Below are positions 20,109-31,212 of a stretch of DNA of 64,000 bases, piece by piece (position 1 is the first letter of the stretch; every line of letters begins with the position of its first letter). The stretch spans positions 2,094,291 to 2,158,290 of the forward strand of contig KK106985.1 in NCBI GenBank assembly GCA_000611775.1. Reading direction: 5' to 3'. The notes under the pieces were generated by a model. That model saw only the letters and a program-made list of their open reading frames with translations, was not told the DNA's origin and ran no database searches. The position numbers were made by a program, and so were the translations under genes. This DNA comes from Umbilicaria muhlenbergii. Its lineage: Eukaryota > Ascomycota > Lecanoromycetes > Umbilicariales > Umbilicariaceae.

Positions 20109-20742
20109 GTCGGCACGTGTGCGACGGAGCAGGCGATCGCGTAAGCGTATTTCTAGTCACTTCTAACTTCGAAGAGGGAGGGGCGACAAGGCCAAGAGGG
20201 CAAGAGGGGCAAGCCGCGTGGACCTCGGAACGGCCATATCGGCCCTTCACGCTATATCATTCATGCCGCCGCCACCATAGAATGAACGCGTGAAGCTCCG
20301 AGCCTTCAGGCACAAGCGCATATGTTGTCTGTCATGGCACACACATCGTTGCACGCACCTCGTTGCACCATGGCCCGGTCTTTGCCGGTCTTGGCGCCTG
20401 AAGAGTGCTGAGAAGCACGGCTTCACTACATCGGACACCAATCACGGCGTCGTCAGATATCTCATGAACCGGCCCTTCTCCATACACCCTCTAATCTTCT
20501 GCTTGCTCAGGCTAGCCTTGCCCACCTATATACAAATCGGGCGTCCAGCGTCGAAATGTCATGCAGCAGGCCATGACGGATTCGTGCCAGGCTCGGCTGG
20601 CAATGCCTGGGACAGCACAGCCACGTCGACCCAAACCAGGCTCGCCAGGCAAGCCCACCCCTCCAGTGTCAAAGTGACACGAGACAAAACATTAGGGAAA
20701 CACGGCCCAAGGCCTTCTAATCCCAATGCAGGCAACTTGCAT

Positions 20743-20770
20743 GGCCACGGCCACGGCCACGGCCACGGCC
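20743..20770. repeat. Hexanucleotide repeat GGCCAC x4
   Basis: Four and a half uninterrupted copies of GGCCAC, ending in a GC-rich GGCCCGGGC stretch, about 190 bp beyond the stop codon of VAC7. Confidence 0.85.
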
Positions 20771-20956
20771 CGGGCTGAGGCCCTTGGCGCAACCGATCTA
20801 ACTCAATTCATACTCTAAACAATGCGAATAGCCCCCTAAAAGTCGCAGGCCCTCTGGGTATACCCAAAAGCAGACTCCGTCGCTGCGTGAACTGGATACG
20901 TGTAGGAAATAGAAATACGTGAGCGGTGTAAAGAGCATCATCAGTCGTACCAGCGC

Positions 20957-23900
20957 TCAGGCAACGAACGGGCGAGAGCTCGGCTGATGATTGCCAACGT
21001 TGCGCACCACAATACTGCTCCCATCCGGGTCCGGGTGTAGCGTCTTCGAAAGGTTCATCCTCCCTGGCTCTCCCGCTGCACTTTCGGGGTGGACGGTGAT
21101 GCTGCTGCCGATGGACGCAGATCTGGTCCGCGAGCTGATCGGTAATGAATATCGGATCACGCCGCGGACGATCAGTTCGAACGGATGCTGGATGACTCTC
21201 TCCCACCTCTCGGATCCTCCTTCTTCGGTCCTGTTCCCTGGCTTGGCCAGCCGCACCTCCCCCACTGATGATAGCGAACGGCGTTTGAACGGTGATGCTT
21301 CAAAGATTAGCGGCGAGTCAAACTCAAATATTCGTCCAAGCAGCATGGTCTGCGAGTCTCCTTCGGGGTCCTCGATAGGATCCTTCCCCTCGTCGACCCC
21401 ATCTCGTCCGCGGTAGTCGGTTGAAGAAGTACGAAAGCGAGGCAGTGCTCGGAGCCAGACCGGTCTTGCCGACGAGCCTCTGCTCTTTGCTTCTTCAGAA
21501 CACGGCGATCTGTGGCCATCTCGCCATAGCGCACTGGTACCGACATGTTTACTTTTCGCGAAGATATTAACATCCAGGTCACTTACCTGGATGGCGACGA
21601 GGTTGGGATTGATTGCATGTACGTTCAAGTCGAGCATGATCTCCTGTTCAGAAGCCAGGATGTTCTGAATATCCTTGACGTGAACATCGATCAGCGGAGT
21701 AGAACACATGATCAGAGCCATCGTAATAGTAGCAATGAGCAACGCCATCAGGCCACCAAGTAATAATCCTGTGGTGACTCGTTTGCAGAGAGCTCGCCCC
21801 CTCTCCTCGTTATACTCTGCGAAGCGAGAGCTCCCCGTGCCCGGGCGCCGACTGTTGCGATTACGGCCCGATCTAATCGTTCCAACCAGAGGAGTGCGTT
21901 CGTCGTCAGCACCTTCGCCTGCAAGATCGTATGCCAGAAATTCGTTGGATTTCTTGGGACTTCCCGGCAAACGCAAGGTATGCGGGCTCTTAGCGCTGGA
22001 AATACGAGGAGATAGACGAGCCATACTGCTCGCAGCCGTTCGATGTGGCCTAGCTGCGTGAGGAAATGGAGATTCGTTGTCGAAGAGCGATGTATGTCCA
22101 GCCGAGCCACGTCCATAGCGCCCGATGTGGTGGTGTCCTCCACTGCCCCCATTGGCTCGACCAATAGTGCCAACACCTCTACCCACCCCTTGTTCGCTAG
22201 TTTCGCCTTGATATCCATTCGCATGGTACGAGTTGTTAGCAAACTTCATGCTCTTTTTCCCGATGAGACTGGGAAAACCGTCTGGCCTGATTCTACCCCC
22301 AAGTTGGTCTATCTGGCTTGCTATGGATGTGGCACTCGGGGTCCGTGAGTGAAAGCGATGTGGGCGTGCAGAAAGCGGTTCTGGCGGATTTGATTCATAG
22401 ACAAACGTCTCTTCCGAGTCTGAAGAGTTTGCCTCGTCGACAGCGCTCGCCACTTTGGCTTCGAAAATATCTGCTTTGGAGGACGCTGTGCGGACAAGAT
22501 CTTTGGTCAGTGTTGTACTTGAATTTCTGGACCTTGGGGGTAGTGATGCATCGTGCTCCACACTAAAGCTACGGACATGTCTCTCTCTAGCGATCTTTGA
22601 ACGCAAAACCGACGTGGACTGGAACAACTCTGGCATGTAGCCAGTCTTGGAGCTTTGGGAAATAAGAGATTGTGAAAATATGTTTTCAGAAGATGGAGCT
22701 CGAGAATAGATATGATGATGATGGAAACGTTTAAATAGTGACCCACCATGAGTAGAATTGATAGACAATGCTTTCCGCACCGTCTTCTTCTTATCTTTCT
22801 TGGCCCTAATAGTCTCAACGCTGGGCTTGAGACGTAGACTACCGCCAGTATCTGTTCGGCTCGGGACACCACGCTCACCAGCTCCACCACCAACGGCAAC
22901 CTGAGGTATTGAACTAACCGTTTCCGTTTCCACGGTCATATTCTTGACTGTTCCCTCGTTCCCAACCTTTCCTTTCGCTACGGTAAGTTGTGTGAAAGAC
23001 TTCCTCGGACGTACCGTTGGAGGTCGCGCAGAGTTGCTGGCAAGATTTGACCTTTGGCGTTGCCTAACCTCCGTTTTAGCTCCAGCACTTTTATTACCAC
23101 CGCTTTCGCTACCGCTTTCCGGAACTGATGTTGCGCCCTCTGCAGAGGCTTCTTCCATTGGATCCTCATCAATCCTCTCTGGTCGATCATCTTCAGATTT
23201 CCTATGCTGTTGAAGACGTCCTGGTCCGATGGCAGGTGTGGCTGGTAGACTGCTCTCTTGCACAGTCTCAAGTGCTGGCCCACCGCCGCTGGTGCCTCTC
23301 ACTGGCGTGCGGGTCCCCCCGCGAACCACCGTGTCATCTCCGTCTCTCCCAACTTCACTGCTTGTTGTGGAGCTTGGGGCTGCGCGATCGACGGTTATGC
23401 TGGGTGTCTGCAGATCGGGCTCCAATTTTTGTGAATAGAAAGAGGGTCTGTTGGCTGTCGCCGAAGGCGGCGGGGATTTTATTCGCGGTGAATTTCCTCC
23501 GCTCGGTCCTTTGTTGTGTTTTTGGGGCCTGATTGTTTCACTAGAAAGGTCCGCGTTGGTCGGGGAGTGTAACTGAGGGGTACCAGCGGCAGATATAGCA
23601 CGTTGTATGGCAGCAGCAGAAGGTATAGTCGGGACGAGGTGTGCGGAAGTGCTTTGTGCACGGCTAGGACTCATCTCCTGGCTGTTTTTACGAGACCTTG
23701 TGACTCTCGAACTAGATGCGATGCCTGGTTTGAGCGGCGGCCGAATTGGGGAGGTCTCGCGTGAGGGTTTCGGGGAGGTCACAGCTGATGTGGTGGCGGA
23801 GGGGAGAGGTGTGGTTGAGGCCCGCTTCAAAGGACGTAACGATGTCGTTGAAGACGAACGCTGTGGATGTGACAGGCCCGTAGCACCACCACTTACCCCA

Positions 23901-23992
23901 GGCCCGCTGTTGTTACTCTTGACTGCATCATTCGCCTCTGGCTGGCTCGGAATCCCGGTATTTGGATTGTCAGCACTCGGTTCCGCTGCCAT
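20957..23992 (-). CDS. VAC7: Vacuolar segregation protein VAC7
   Basis: A single exon of 1,011 residues. VAC7 is a vacuolar-membrane regulator of the Fab1/PIKfyve-Vac14-Fig4 complex that makes PI(3,5)P2. The first 730 residues are Ser/Thr/Pro-rich and disordered (cytosolic side). One transmembrane helix (about 738-763, LLLGGLMALLIATITMALIM) is followed by the conserved LEA2-like luminal domain: PLIDVHVKDIQNILASEQEI, VSDLDVNIFAKSKHVGT, GKDPIEDPEGDSQTMLLGRI, GEVRLAKPGNRTEEGGSERW and HPFELIVRGVIRYSLPIS. Between KSKHVGT and GKDPIED there are about 45 residues with poor family resemblance. An in-frame intron there is possible but not required. Confidence 0.88.
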   Translation of the reverse strand: MAAEPSADNPNTGIPSQPEANDAVKSNNSGPGVSGGATGLSHPQRSSSTTSLRPLKRASTTPLPSATTSAVTSPKPSRETSPIRPPLKPGIASSSRVTRSRKNSQEMSPSRAQSTSAHLVPTIPSAAAIQRAISAAGTPQLHSPTNADLSSETIRPQKHNKGPSGGNSPRIKSPPPSATANRPSFYSQKLEPDLQTPSITVDRAAPSSTTSSEVGRDGDDTVVRGGTRTPVRGTSGGGPALETVQESSLPATPAIGPGRLQQHRKSEDDRPERIDEDPMEEASAEGATSVPESGSESGGNKSAGAKTEVRQRQRSNLASNSARPPTVRPRKSFTQLTVAKGKVGNEGTVKNMTVETETVSSIPQVAVGGGAGERGVPSRTDTGGSLRLKPSVETIRAKKDKKKTVRKALSINSTHGGSLFKRFHHHHIYSRAPSSENIFSQSLISQSSKTGYMPELFQSTSVLRSKIARERHVRSFSVEHDASLPPRSRNSSTTLTKDLVRTASSKADIFEAKVASAVDEANSSDSEETFVYESNPPEPLSARPHRFHSRTPSATSIASQIDQLGGRIRPDGFPSLIGKKSMKFANNSYHANGYQGETSEQGVGRGVGTIGRANGGSGGHHHIGRYGRGSAGHTSLFDNESPFPHAARPHRTAASSMARLSPRISSAKSPHTLRLPGSPKKSNEFLAYDLAGEGADDERTPLVGTIRSGRNRNSRRPGTGSSRFAEYNEERGRALCKRVTTGLLLGGLMALLIATITMALIMCSTPLIDVHVKDIQNILASEQEIMLDLNVHAINPNLVAIQVSDLDVNIFAKSKHVGTSALWRDGHRSPCSEEAKSRGSSARPVWLRALPRFRTSSTDYRGRDGVDEGKDPIEDPEGDSQTMLLGRIFEFDSPLIFEASPFKRRSLSSVGEVRLAKPGNRTEEGGSERWERVIQHPFELIVRGVIRYSLPISSRTRSASIGSSITVHPESAAGEPGRMNLSKTLHPDPDGSSIVVRNVGNHQPSSRPFVA

Positions 23993-24782
23993 GCTGGCAG
24001 TGTGTTAGAGTTCACAGGGCGAAAACAGAAACAACCTCAATACGTCAGGCCGACGCAAGGCGGAATGCCATTCGACTGTGGCGATTGGAGGAGCAGGAGC
24101 ACAGTGACGGCGCATTAGAAAAGTGCATGTGGGGACCAAACGTTGTTGTTGAGTGACTAGAGGAGCAAAGTCCGGCATCAGTTGAAGGGAAGCAGGGAAC
24201 AGGCCATGCGCTTCGGGATCAGAGCGCCCCTTGTGGCTGACATCACCACCCATGCCACACGCAAGCAGCTCTGCCGCGATAGAACAACGGGAAGAATAAA
24301 TAGAATAAGAAGAATAGAAGATGTCGATCCATAAGATGCTCTGGCCCACGGCATTAATGTTAAGCATGATGGAAACGTACCGTAATCTAGCATTAAGGTG
24401 TCTCTCTCACATCATCTATACTATGTGCTACCGATATCTAGACATGGGTCGCATTAACTTGTTTAGACTTGTTGCTAAGTCGCAGAAGCATATTCCGAGG
24501 AGCACTGCAGTCTGCTATTCCTCCACGGATCGTACATGGTTTTCTCGAACTTGAGCACATTCGTTCAGTGTGGAGGCAAGCGTGGAGATGCACATGCTAG
24601 ATACCATCGCCTCCTGTTCAAAGGCTGTGCCGCTTGACTGCAATTTCTTTGCCGAAGGACGTCCATGTTTTGCCGTACTTGTTACCTCTCACACCTTCAT
24701 GACCACCATAGATTTATTTTCCCGAGGACAGTAAGAGAACCAGACACAGGTCATGCATAGGGAGAGAACCGCCAGCCCTCAG

Positions 24783-24798
24783 CTGAGGGGCCCCTCAG
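24783..24798. repeat. Perfect 16-bp palindrome CTGAGGGGCCCCTCAG
   Basis: A perfect self-complementary sequence. A near-identical copy (CTGAGGCGCCCCTCAG) lies at 26252-26267. A related split form, GAGGGGCCTGAGGAGCCTCA, lies at about 24900-24920. Confidence 0.85.
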
Positions 24799-24862
24799 TC
24801 ACTCAACAATCAAGACAGATATCTAGGATCAGTTAACGCAGTGATAACAGAAGCCGCAGCTT

Positions 24863-25283
24863 TCACTTATTTTCAGAGACTTAAGATGTATCACTTTCAG
24901 GAGGGGCCTGAGGAGCCTCAGCTAGAGATCATCACTTATAGTGGTACTCATACTAAGAAATTCGCAACAGCTTGCTTGGGGATTTAACTGAAGGACAGGT
25001 GCCGGCTAATGACCGCCGCGTACCCCCCCCCACCAAAGAAAACATGATCGGAGAGTACCCCCTCACTAACTTATGACTGCGCAGTACCCCATCCCCATAC
25101 TATTACCTTCTGTCTTCACTGAGTACCCCTCATCCCCGTCAAGCCTCAGGGTTAAGCATTGTAGCCCAGAGGCATGTGCTTTGTTTGGGAGGGGTGTACG
25201 CCTCAGTCTGAGTCTTGAGAGAATGGGGTACGCCGCGGTCCTGCAGGGGTACTCCCGAACAGGTGCATCATCAAAATAAGTGA
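24863..25283. mobile_element. Foldback / MITE-like element of about 421 bp
   Basis: The ends are an inverted repeat of at least 11 bp: TCACTTATTTT at 24863-24873 and AAAATAAGTGA at 25273-25283. Internally, a second inverted pair is visible: GACCGCCGCGTACCCC at about 25012 faces GGGGTACGCCGCGGTC at about 25226. Further GTACCCC motifs on the left face GGGGTAC motifs on the right. It has no coding capacity, as expected for a non-autonomous DNA element. I could not find a convincing target-site duplication, so the exact borders and superfamily are unassigned. Confidence 0.5.
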
Positions 25284-25448
25284 CAATTCACACACAGGAA
25301 GGCCCCTCAATATCTCAACGGTGAAACAGGTTTTGAGCTGCGCAAATGCTATCAGAGATCACTGAGCCTTTCATCTGCAGTTTCAGTTTACTTAATAAGA
25401 AGGTGCCTTTACACTATTGACTTGCTGCTGAGGATCCTTCAGGTTTCT

Positions 25449-25476
25449 CAGTTTGAGACTGCCACTTATTTTGATG
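25449..25476 (+). repeat. Second copy of the foldback element terminus
   Basis: CCACTTATTTTGATGGCACGCC here matches the reverse complement of the right end of the 24863-25283 element (CACTTATTTTGATGATGCACC) over more than 20 bases with few changes. It is either the end of a second decayed copy or a rearranged piece of the first. Confidence 0.5.
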
Positions 25477-26251
25477 GCACGCCTGGGGTCTCCCTTTATG
25501 CATGACTTGTGTCTGGTTCTCTTACCTTGCGGATAACGAAAGGATCATTAATTGCCCGAACTGGCTAGAAATAGAACTCATGAGATGAAGAGCTGAAGTC
25601 CGTGACAGTGTCCTGTGAAAAGCTTGCCTCCAAGGGCATTCAGGTTTGAACCTCGGCCATTCCATGCACTGAGTATTTACTCCCTTATCAGTGGATACTC
25701 TCCTGCAAGACAATAATGCGTTGATGTATGAAGGCGTCTTTATTCTACATCTGAGGACCTCGGATGACTGAAAGGTTATGCAATTGATTATTGTAGCCCA
25801 ACATATCACACATCGAAGGTGAGCTATCCGATACACCCCACAACACGAGTGCTCCTTCATTAGACGCCTATTGAGGTTTTTGATTGTATGCCTTGTCGAC
25901 TCAAAGGCTCCGCAAAGAGAGGTACTTGTTCATCTTCGGACCATGGAACATGGACACTCAGGTGCATTGTCAAAAGATGTTGCAGTCACCAGCTGAAGAC
26001 TCTGGCGGCGGTTAGAAGACAGGCAGCGGCATGTAAGCTACCTACTAGACAGACTCAGTTTATGAGGGTTGAAAGAGATCAACGCCCGCTATGTTGCAGC
26101 TGCCTGAGAGCTGACAAGCCTTGTCAAATTGGCAGCTTATTCAAGCAACGATCAGATGTGACAGAGGGCCTCCACGTCTTTGTTTAGATATTCTCTGTGA
26201 AGCAATGGAACAAGTCATTTGAACACTATGCAAAAGCGCGTTGAATCAAAA

Positions 26252-26267
26252 CTGAGGCGCCCCTCAG
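26252..26267. repeat. Near-palindrome CTGAGGCGCCCCTCAG
   Basis: Differs by one base from the perfect palindrome at 24783-24798, 1.45 kb away. The pair brackets the repeat-rich part of this intergenic region. Confidence 0.7.
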
Positions 26268-26579
26268 CATGGTGAGAAACGTTAATTGAAGGCCACTAGC
26301 TGCTAGTTTTCGTTGGTCTACACGCCGCTGGCTGCCTTGCAGACGGAACCACAACGAGAGGGATCTTTCACATCTTTACTTGAGGATTGCAAGGGAAAGT
26401 GACCAGGGGCTTCTAGCATTCACATGCTGAATTTTCCCCGATCCCTTCTGGCTCTTGAAAAAGTTAGTTATCTTCTCCCTTCGCCGGCTGTACAGGCACA
26501 ACACAGAGTTGCTCAAAGCGAGGTACCATGTCGAGAGGGAGCAGATGTTGTTGATGTTTAAGACTCTTGGCTCTCGTCG

Positions 26580-26604
26580 TACGTTGTACGTTGTACGTTG
26601 TACG
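26580..26604. repeat. Tandem repeat, 7-bp unit TACGTTG x3.5
   Basis: Three perfect copies of TACGTTG plus TACG, about 1 kb upstream of the Wee1 start codon. Confidence 0.85.
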
Positions 26605-27583
26605 CGACCCCGGAGCGACTTACTGAGTTTTGTTTCAGAAGGAAAGCGGATGGAGAAAGAAGACAATCCTGAGTTAACTCAACCTTCCCTTATCGATCTG
26701 ATAGGCTGTTTTATCGATTATCGACAACAAAGCGCAAAAGCCTGTGCTCACCAGCGTTTGGCGGACTCGGCGCTCTGCCGGGCCTGCCGGGAGAGTTCGC
26801 CACCAGTCCGTCAGCAGTGGCGCTAGTCGCATCGCGGACTAGTGAGACGCTGTTGTTTACCGCTAAGAAAGTATGGCCTTTTCGAGGCAACACGAACACG
26901 CGTGTCAGTCGAGGCCAGGTCAAGTGCATCTTCAACATTTCCGATCCATTCCTCATCCTCATTCTCCTCGCATCAGAACCATCCACAATCCTACCTCAGC
27001 GATATCATCGCCTTCTGACGAACTCCAAGGACATCAGAACTGGCTCCTGTATTGCTAGAACCCCGCCGAAGCCGCGAGCTGGTTACCGTGGTCAAATTCC
27101 CCAGTTTCCCGATCGAATTCCACTTGTCCGTATCTACAACCGTCGCAAAGGGCTCAATACAAGCAGAACCCACGGCACATTGCGCGCAGCTCAACGGTCC
27201 GCTCTCGGAGTCAGGGGAGGTATCGGTGGTGGATGGAGTAGAGGTGTCAGCTGGTCAGTTGCGGCCAATGCGAACCATCACAACTTTTGAAACACACGGC
27301 ACATTCCCTCTCTGCATTCCAAGCATCTCGCCCACATCATCGCGGGCACTTGTTTGTATACTAGGGGCGTGGCCTTCCAGAGTACTCGTACACGCCAAAG
27401 GCTCCCGCGCGCATCCCAGAAGATCATTATCCGTTCCGTCGAAGACTCTCGAGCAGCCACCCGAGTGTCAGCAGGTTGGACCTCACCGTTTACATTCGCG
27501 CCTACGTTCAGGTTAGCGTGCCGCTGTCAAACGTTCAAATCCAGACTCGCACTGTCATCTCTTGATCCTGAAGCGCGTTTCTC

Positions 27584-30500
27584 ATGGTCGCAACTTTCTC
27601 TCCGCACCGCGATGCGGGCGGTACGCTGCATTTCCCGTCACCAACTCACATGCACCACGTCGATGCGAGTTCCGCTATTAGACAGTTGCGCCGTTCGCTT
27701 TCAAGGTCTCCATCAAAGGGCCCGGCTTTCCGACTCATCACCTCGAAGTCCACCTCTCCATCTCCAAGTTCTCCGCTCTCGCCATCATTGCTATCGCCAC
27801 CTAACCGCTCAGCTTCCGCAAGTCTTGTTCCGCTCGCGACCGTCACAACAGGCTCGCCTCTAGCCGTGCCATTCCCACCAAGCGCAAAAAAGACTAGATC
27901 TATTCCACGGAGACTGAGTCCGATGCGCGCGTCCCTAAGGTCAAGCAGCTCTCAGCGAAGTCCCGCGAAGAGAGCTCTGAGTGACTCTACCGACGGTGGT
28001 AACGCTAGCCCGCCATCACCGCCTAGCTCTGGCATTGGTATAGAAAATAAAAGCACCAGTCCAAGCGAACAAGGCGGTGGAGAGAGCAAGGTCATCGAGC
28101 TTGGAACAGCACTACCAGAAACCTCCTATGTGCTGCACCCGGCTCTTGCGAGGCTCGAGAAGGATAATTTGGCGGCCCCAGGGGGGTTCGCAGCGAAGTC
28201 GAGCCCGCTCAAGCGAAGTGATGGGATTATGAACCTAGATCAGGCGAGTCTAGGTAATCCTTCGGCGAAGAGACGGAGTCTACATGGTGGTATGTTTAAC
28301 GCGGACTTTGATATCTTCGACCATGAGGCAGCGTCGTCAGGGCAGTTTGAGGTGCGCAGGATGGACAACAGTATGAATATTGACACCTCCGCCGCTATTG
28401 ATTTTCCTAACGTCTTCTCACCACTGCCGAAGCGGACCTCATCTCTAAGGAAGACTACACTGCAACAAAGACATGAGAAACCTACGTTTGCCAGATCGAA
28501 ACCTAATACTGATCTGGCCCACGAAATTTCTACCCATGGTCAAGCGGCTCCGAAAAGCCGAATCCGCATGTCCCTGGAGAATATCTTACCTTCAACGGCT
28601 AGAGAGAGTCCATTCTCCTCTCAAGGGAGTCTGCCGAATGCCTCTGTGCATGTGATATCTCAGCAGGCTAACGGGCAACAAGGCTTGGGCCAGCCTCTTC
28701 AACCCCAGCGACACCCTCTTTCACGAACAATCACCCAGTCATCCTCAAGTTCAAGTATGGCAGAAGAATCGCCGACTCATATACCTGTTCGCCTCCCAGA
28801 GACCCGGCGACCAATTGTGGACTTCTCCAAATCTCTCCCAGTAGGCGCTACAAGGCCCTTGGGGAGAGCTCCGGTTTCAAGAGAAGCATCAAACCAGGCT
28901 TCTTCGACAGAATCCTCTTTTGCGACGCCAGACAACTACAAGCTTGCAAAACCTTTACCAGCGGCTTTCATGTCGACTGGGCTAATTTCGAAACGGAACA
29001 AAAACATAGACAGTATACAACCTGGACTACGTGAGAGTAAAGCTCAGATGCCGGATACGCCTTGCAAGCGTTCCAATAACGTGGCTTCTGCTGCAGCAGT
29101 ACCTTTACCAGAGAGCGCCGTTGAAAAGGCACGCCAAGTTAGACATTCTTTTGGAACGCCCTCTACCCCCTTCAGTGCCCATGCTGTTCGCCCGGTGCCA
29201 GGGGCCTTTGGCAGAGGAGTGAGCATATTCGGAAGCAGCTTCGCGGGCGCAAACCACATTCGTCGAGGCAGCTTTGTTAGCCTTGATGGCGAAGAGAATT
29301 CACAATCTCCATCCGGCAAAGGAGACAGTCAGTCCAGCACCGACTTGGATATGCCTCCAACTCCGACAAGGCAAGCGACAATCCCAGCGAATACTCATCA
29401 ACCTCTTCACTCTGACGCAGGAGGGATCGTGTTAAGACAGCCGACTGCAACCCGTAGTTTCGGAGCTGTGGGAACCCAGCCATCCCGGCTTGGGCAGAGT
29501 TGTAAGTCAACTTCCTTAGGAACCCCTTCTAGAAGCACAGAAGAGGACAGTGACAGCGTGATGGACGATTCTCCTTCCGCAATCCTGAGCCTCAAGTCCT
29601 CGAAACCATCCTCCTTTACTCGCTCTCGTTCACTGCAAGGTTGCAAAACCCCTACACCGTTGTCTCGAAAATCCCATACTGCACCATCCCTTCATACAAT
29701 AAAGGTGGGAGCTAAACCAACTCCATTGTCTCCAGCGAGCCCACTTCATGAGCAATTCGAGCGGACATCTCCGCATACACCTCATGGCAACATTTTACCG
29801 CCGGATCCGAGCAGCCTTTCAATATCCGTACACGATTTTGGCAGCATAAATCAAGTCTCCAAAGACCTTGGCATCAGTACTTCGATGCTTCCACCAGCCA
29901 CTCCCACAGCATCGAGGGAATACTCGTCACATTTCGGTGGACGACGCCCAAGCCTCGCTCCGCTGCATGGATTCCCCACCGCAGAAGTGGATCCAGTCTT
30001 GACATCTAAATTTGATAAGGTGGAGCCGATCGGTACCGGGGAATTTTCTCAAGTGTATCGCGTTGCACAGAAGCCTGAGGTGAGAGTTGTCCACGGCTAC
30101 TTCTCACTTCCAGTGACGAGGAGCTCCCCAAAGAAACCCCTACCGGATCGTATCTGGGCTGTCAAGAAGTCCCGTAACCCATATATCGGCAACAAAGATC
30201 GAGAACGGAAGCTTCAAGAAGTCAAGGTGCTTAAGGCGTTGGGTCAGTCTGACCACGTTGTGCAGTTGTTTGACAGCTGGGAAGAAAATGGTCATCTTTA
30301 CATTCAAACTGAATTTTGCGAGGAAGGGAGCTTGGATGTGTTTTTGCAACAAGCCGGACAGAAGGCTAGGCTCGATGATTTCAGGATCTGGAAGATTATG
30401 TTAGAATTGTCTCTGGTTAGTTCTTTATTCGATGCGCATTTCACGAGGCTGAGCGCTAACTTCTTCCCTAGGGCCTCAAGCATATCCATGATAGTGGCTT

Positions 30501-31212
30501 CATGCATCTGGATCTGAAGCCTGCCAATGTATTGATTACCTTTGAGGGGGTGTTGAAGATTGGCGATTTTGGAATGGCTACCAGCTGGCCAGCTCAGTTA
30601 GGCATCGAAGGGGAAGGAGACCGTGAATATATCGGGCCGGAAGTTCTCAAGGGCCAATACGACAAGCCGGCCGATGTGTTCGCGCTTGGATTGATTATGC
30701 TAGAGATCGCGGGTAACGTGATGCTTCCCGATAACGGCGTCTCTTGGCAGCGACTACGAACAGGCGACATGAGCGACGTTCCCAGCCTTACCTGGAGTTC
30801 GGAGGCCAGTAATGTTTTCCGAGATTCTTCCGGCAAACCGCTCTCGTACGAGTCAGCCGAGGATTTCTACGGCTCGGACTCTGGCGACGACGATTTCGGC
30901 TCACCGAACTTCTTACGTCGCCGCAGACGAGAGCAACAAAAAGAGAACCGATCCCACCTATTACGAAGTGGCGAGCTTGCCGAGCCACCAAGCTTTATGG
31001 TAGACCCAAACGACCAGGAAGCGTTGGACAAGGTTGTAAGATGGATGATTTCGCCTCAACCAGAAGACCGGCCAGTCGTTGATCAAATTCTCGGTGCAGT
31101 CGGTGTTCAATGGGCAGGGACTCGTAGACGAGCGGGGGCCACCATATATGAGGGAAACTGGGGACCAGCGGATGATGTGCTTGCGGACGACGCGGAGATG
31201 ATTGATGTCTAG
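27584..31212 (+). CDS. Wee1/Swe1-family mitosis-inhibitor protein kinase
   Basis: Two exons, 27584-30415 and 30472-31212, with a 56-nt intron, giving 1,190 residues. Wee1 kinases put the inhibitory phosphate on the Cdk1 tyrosine and delay mitosis. The first 800 residues are Ser/Pro-rich with many SP/TP sites, suited to CDK feedback, and begin with an FSPHRDAGGTLHFPSPTHMH block. The kinase domain starts near 808: glycine loop IGTGEFSQVYR, catalytic Lys in WAVKKSR, EFCEEGSLDVFL, catalytic loop HLDLKPANV (the Wee1 variant with Leu for Arg), DFGMA and the Wee1 signature EGDREYIGPEVL. Catalytic residues are all present. A long acidic insert (SAEDFYGSDSGDDDFGSPNF) sits in the C-lobe. The intron falls just before the catalytic loop (GLKHIHDSGFMHLDL). 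In Aspergillus the orthologue is called AnkA. Confidence 0.93.

Larger units (their letters stand above)
19504..20956. other. Intergenic region with three minisatellite-like tracts
   Basis: This is the promoter side of the DUF3824 gene and the 3' side of VAC7. It contains three direct-repeat tracts annotated separately. Open frames over the repeats are repeat artefacts. No RNA gene was seen. Confidence 0.5.
23993..27583. other. 3.6-kb gene-free region with foldback repeats; VAC7 and Wee1 promoters at its ends
   Basis: This is the longest stretch without a supported gene. The left end (to about 24.4 kb) is the VAC7 5' region. From about 26.8 kb onward lies the 5' region of the Wee1 gene, where long open frames on both strands have no family resemblance. 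In between are palindromes, a foldback element and short tandem repeats (annotated separately). No transposase, reverse transcriptase or RNA gene could be recognised, so the repeats look like non-autonomous or decayed DNA-transposon material. Confidence 0.55.

Noticed and set aside
19837-20770. CRISPR-like array
   Set aside because: The repeats are contiguous short units without spacers and the genome is fungal.
25620-25690. tRNA-like B box (GGTTCAAACCT on the minus strand)
   Set aside because: No matching A box, acceptor stem or anticodon arm could be folded around it.
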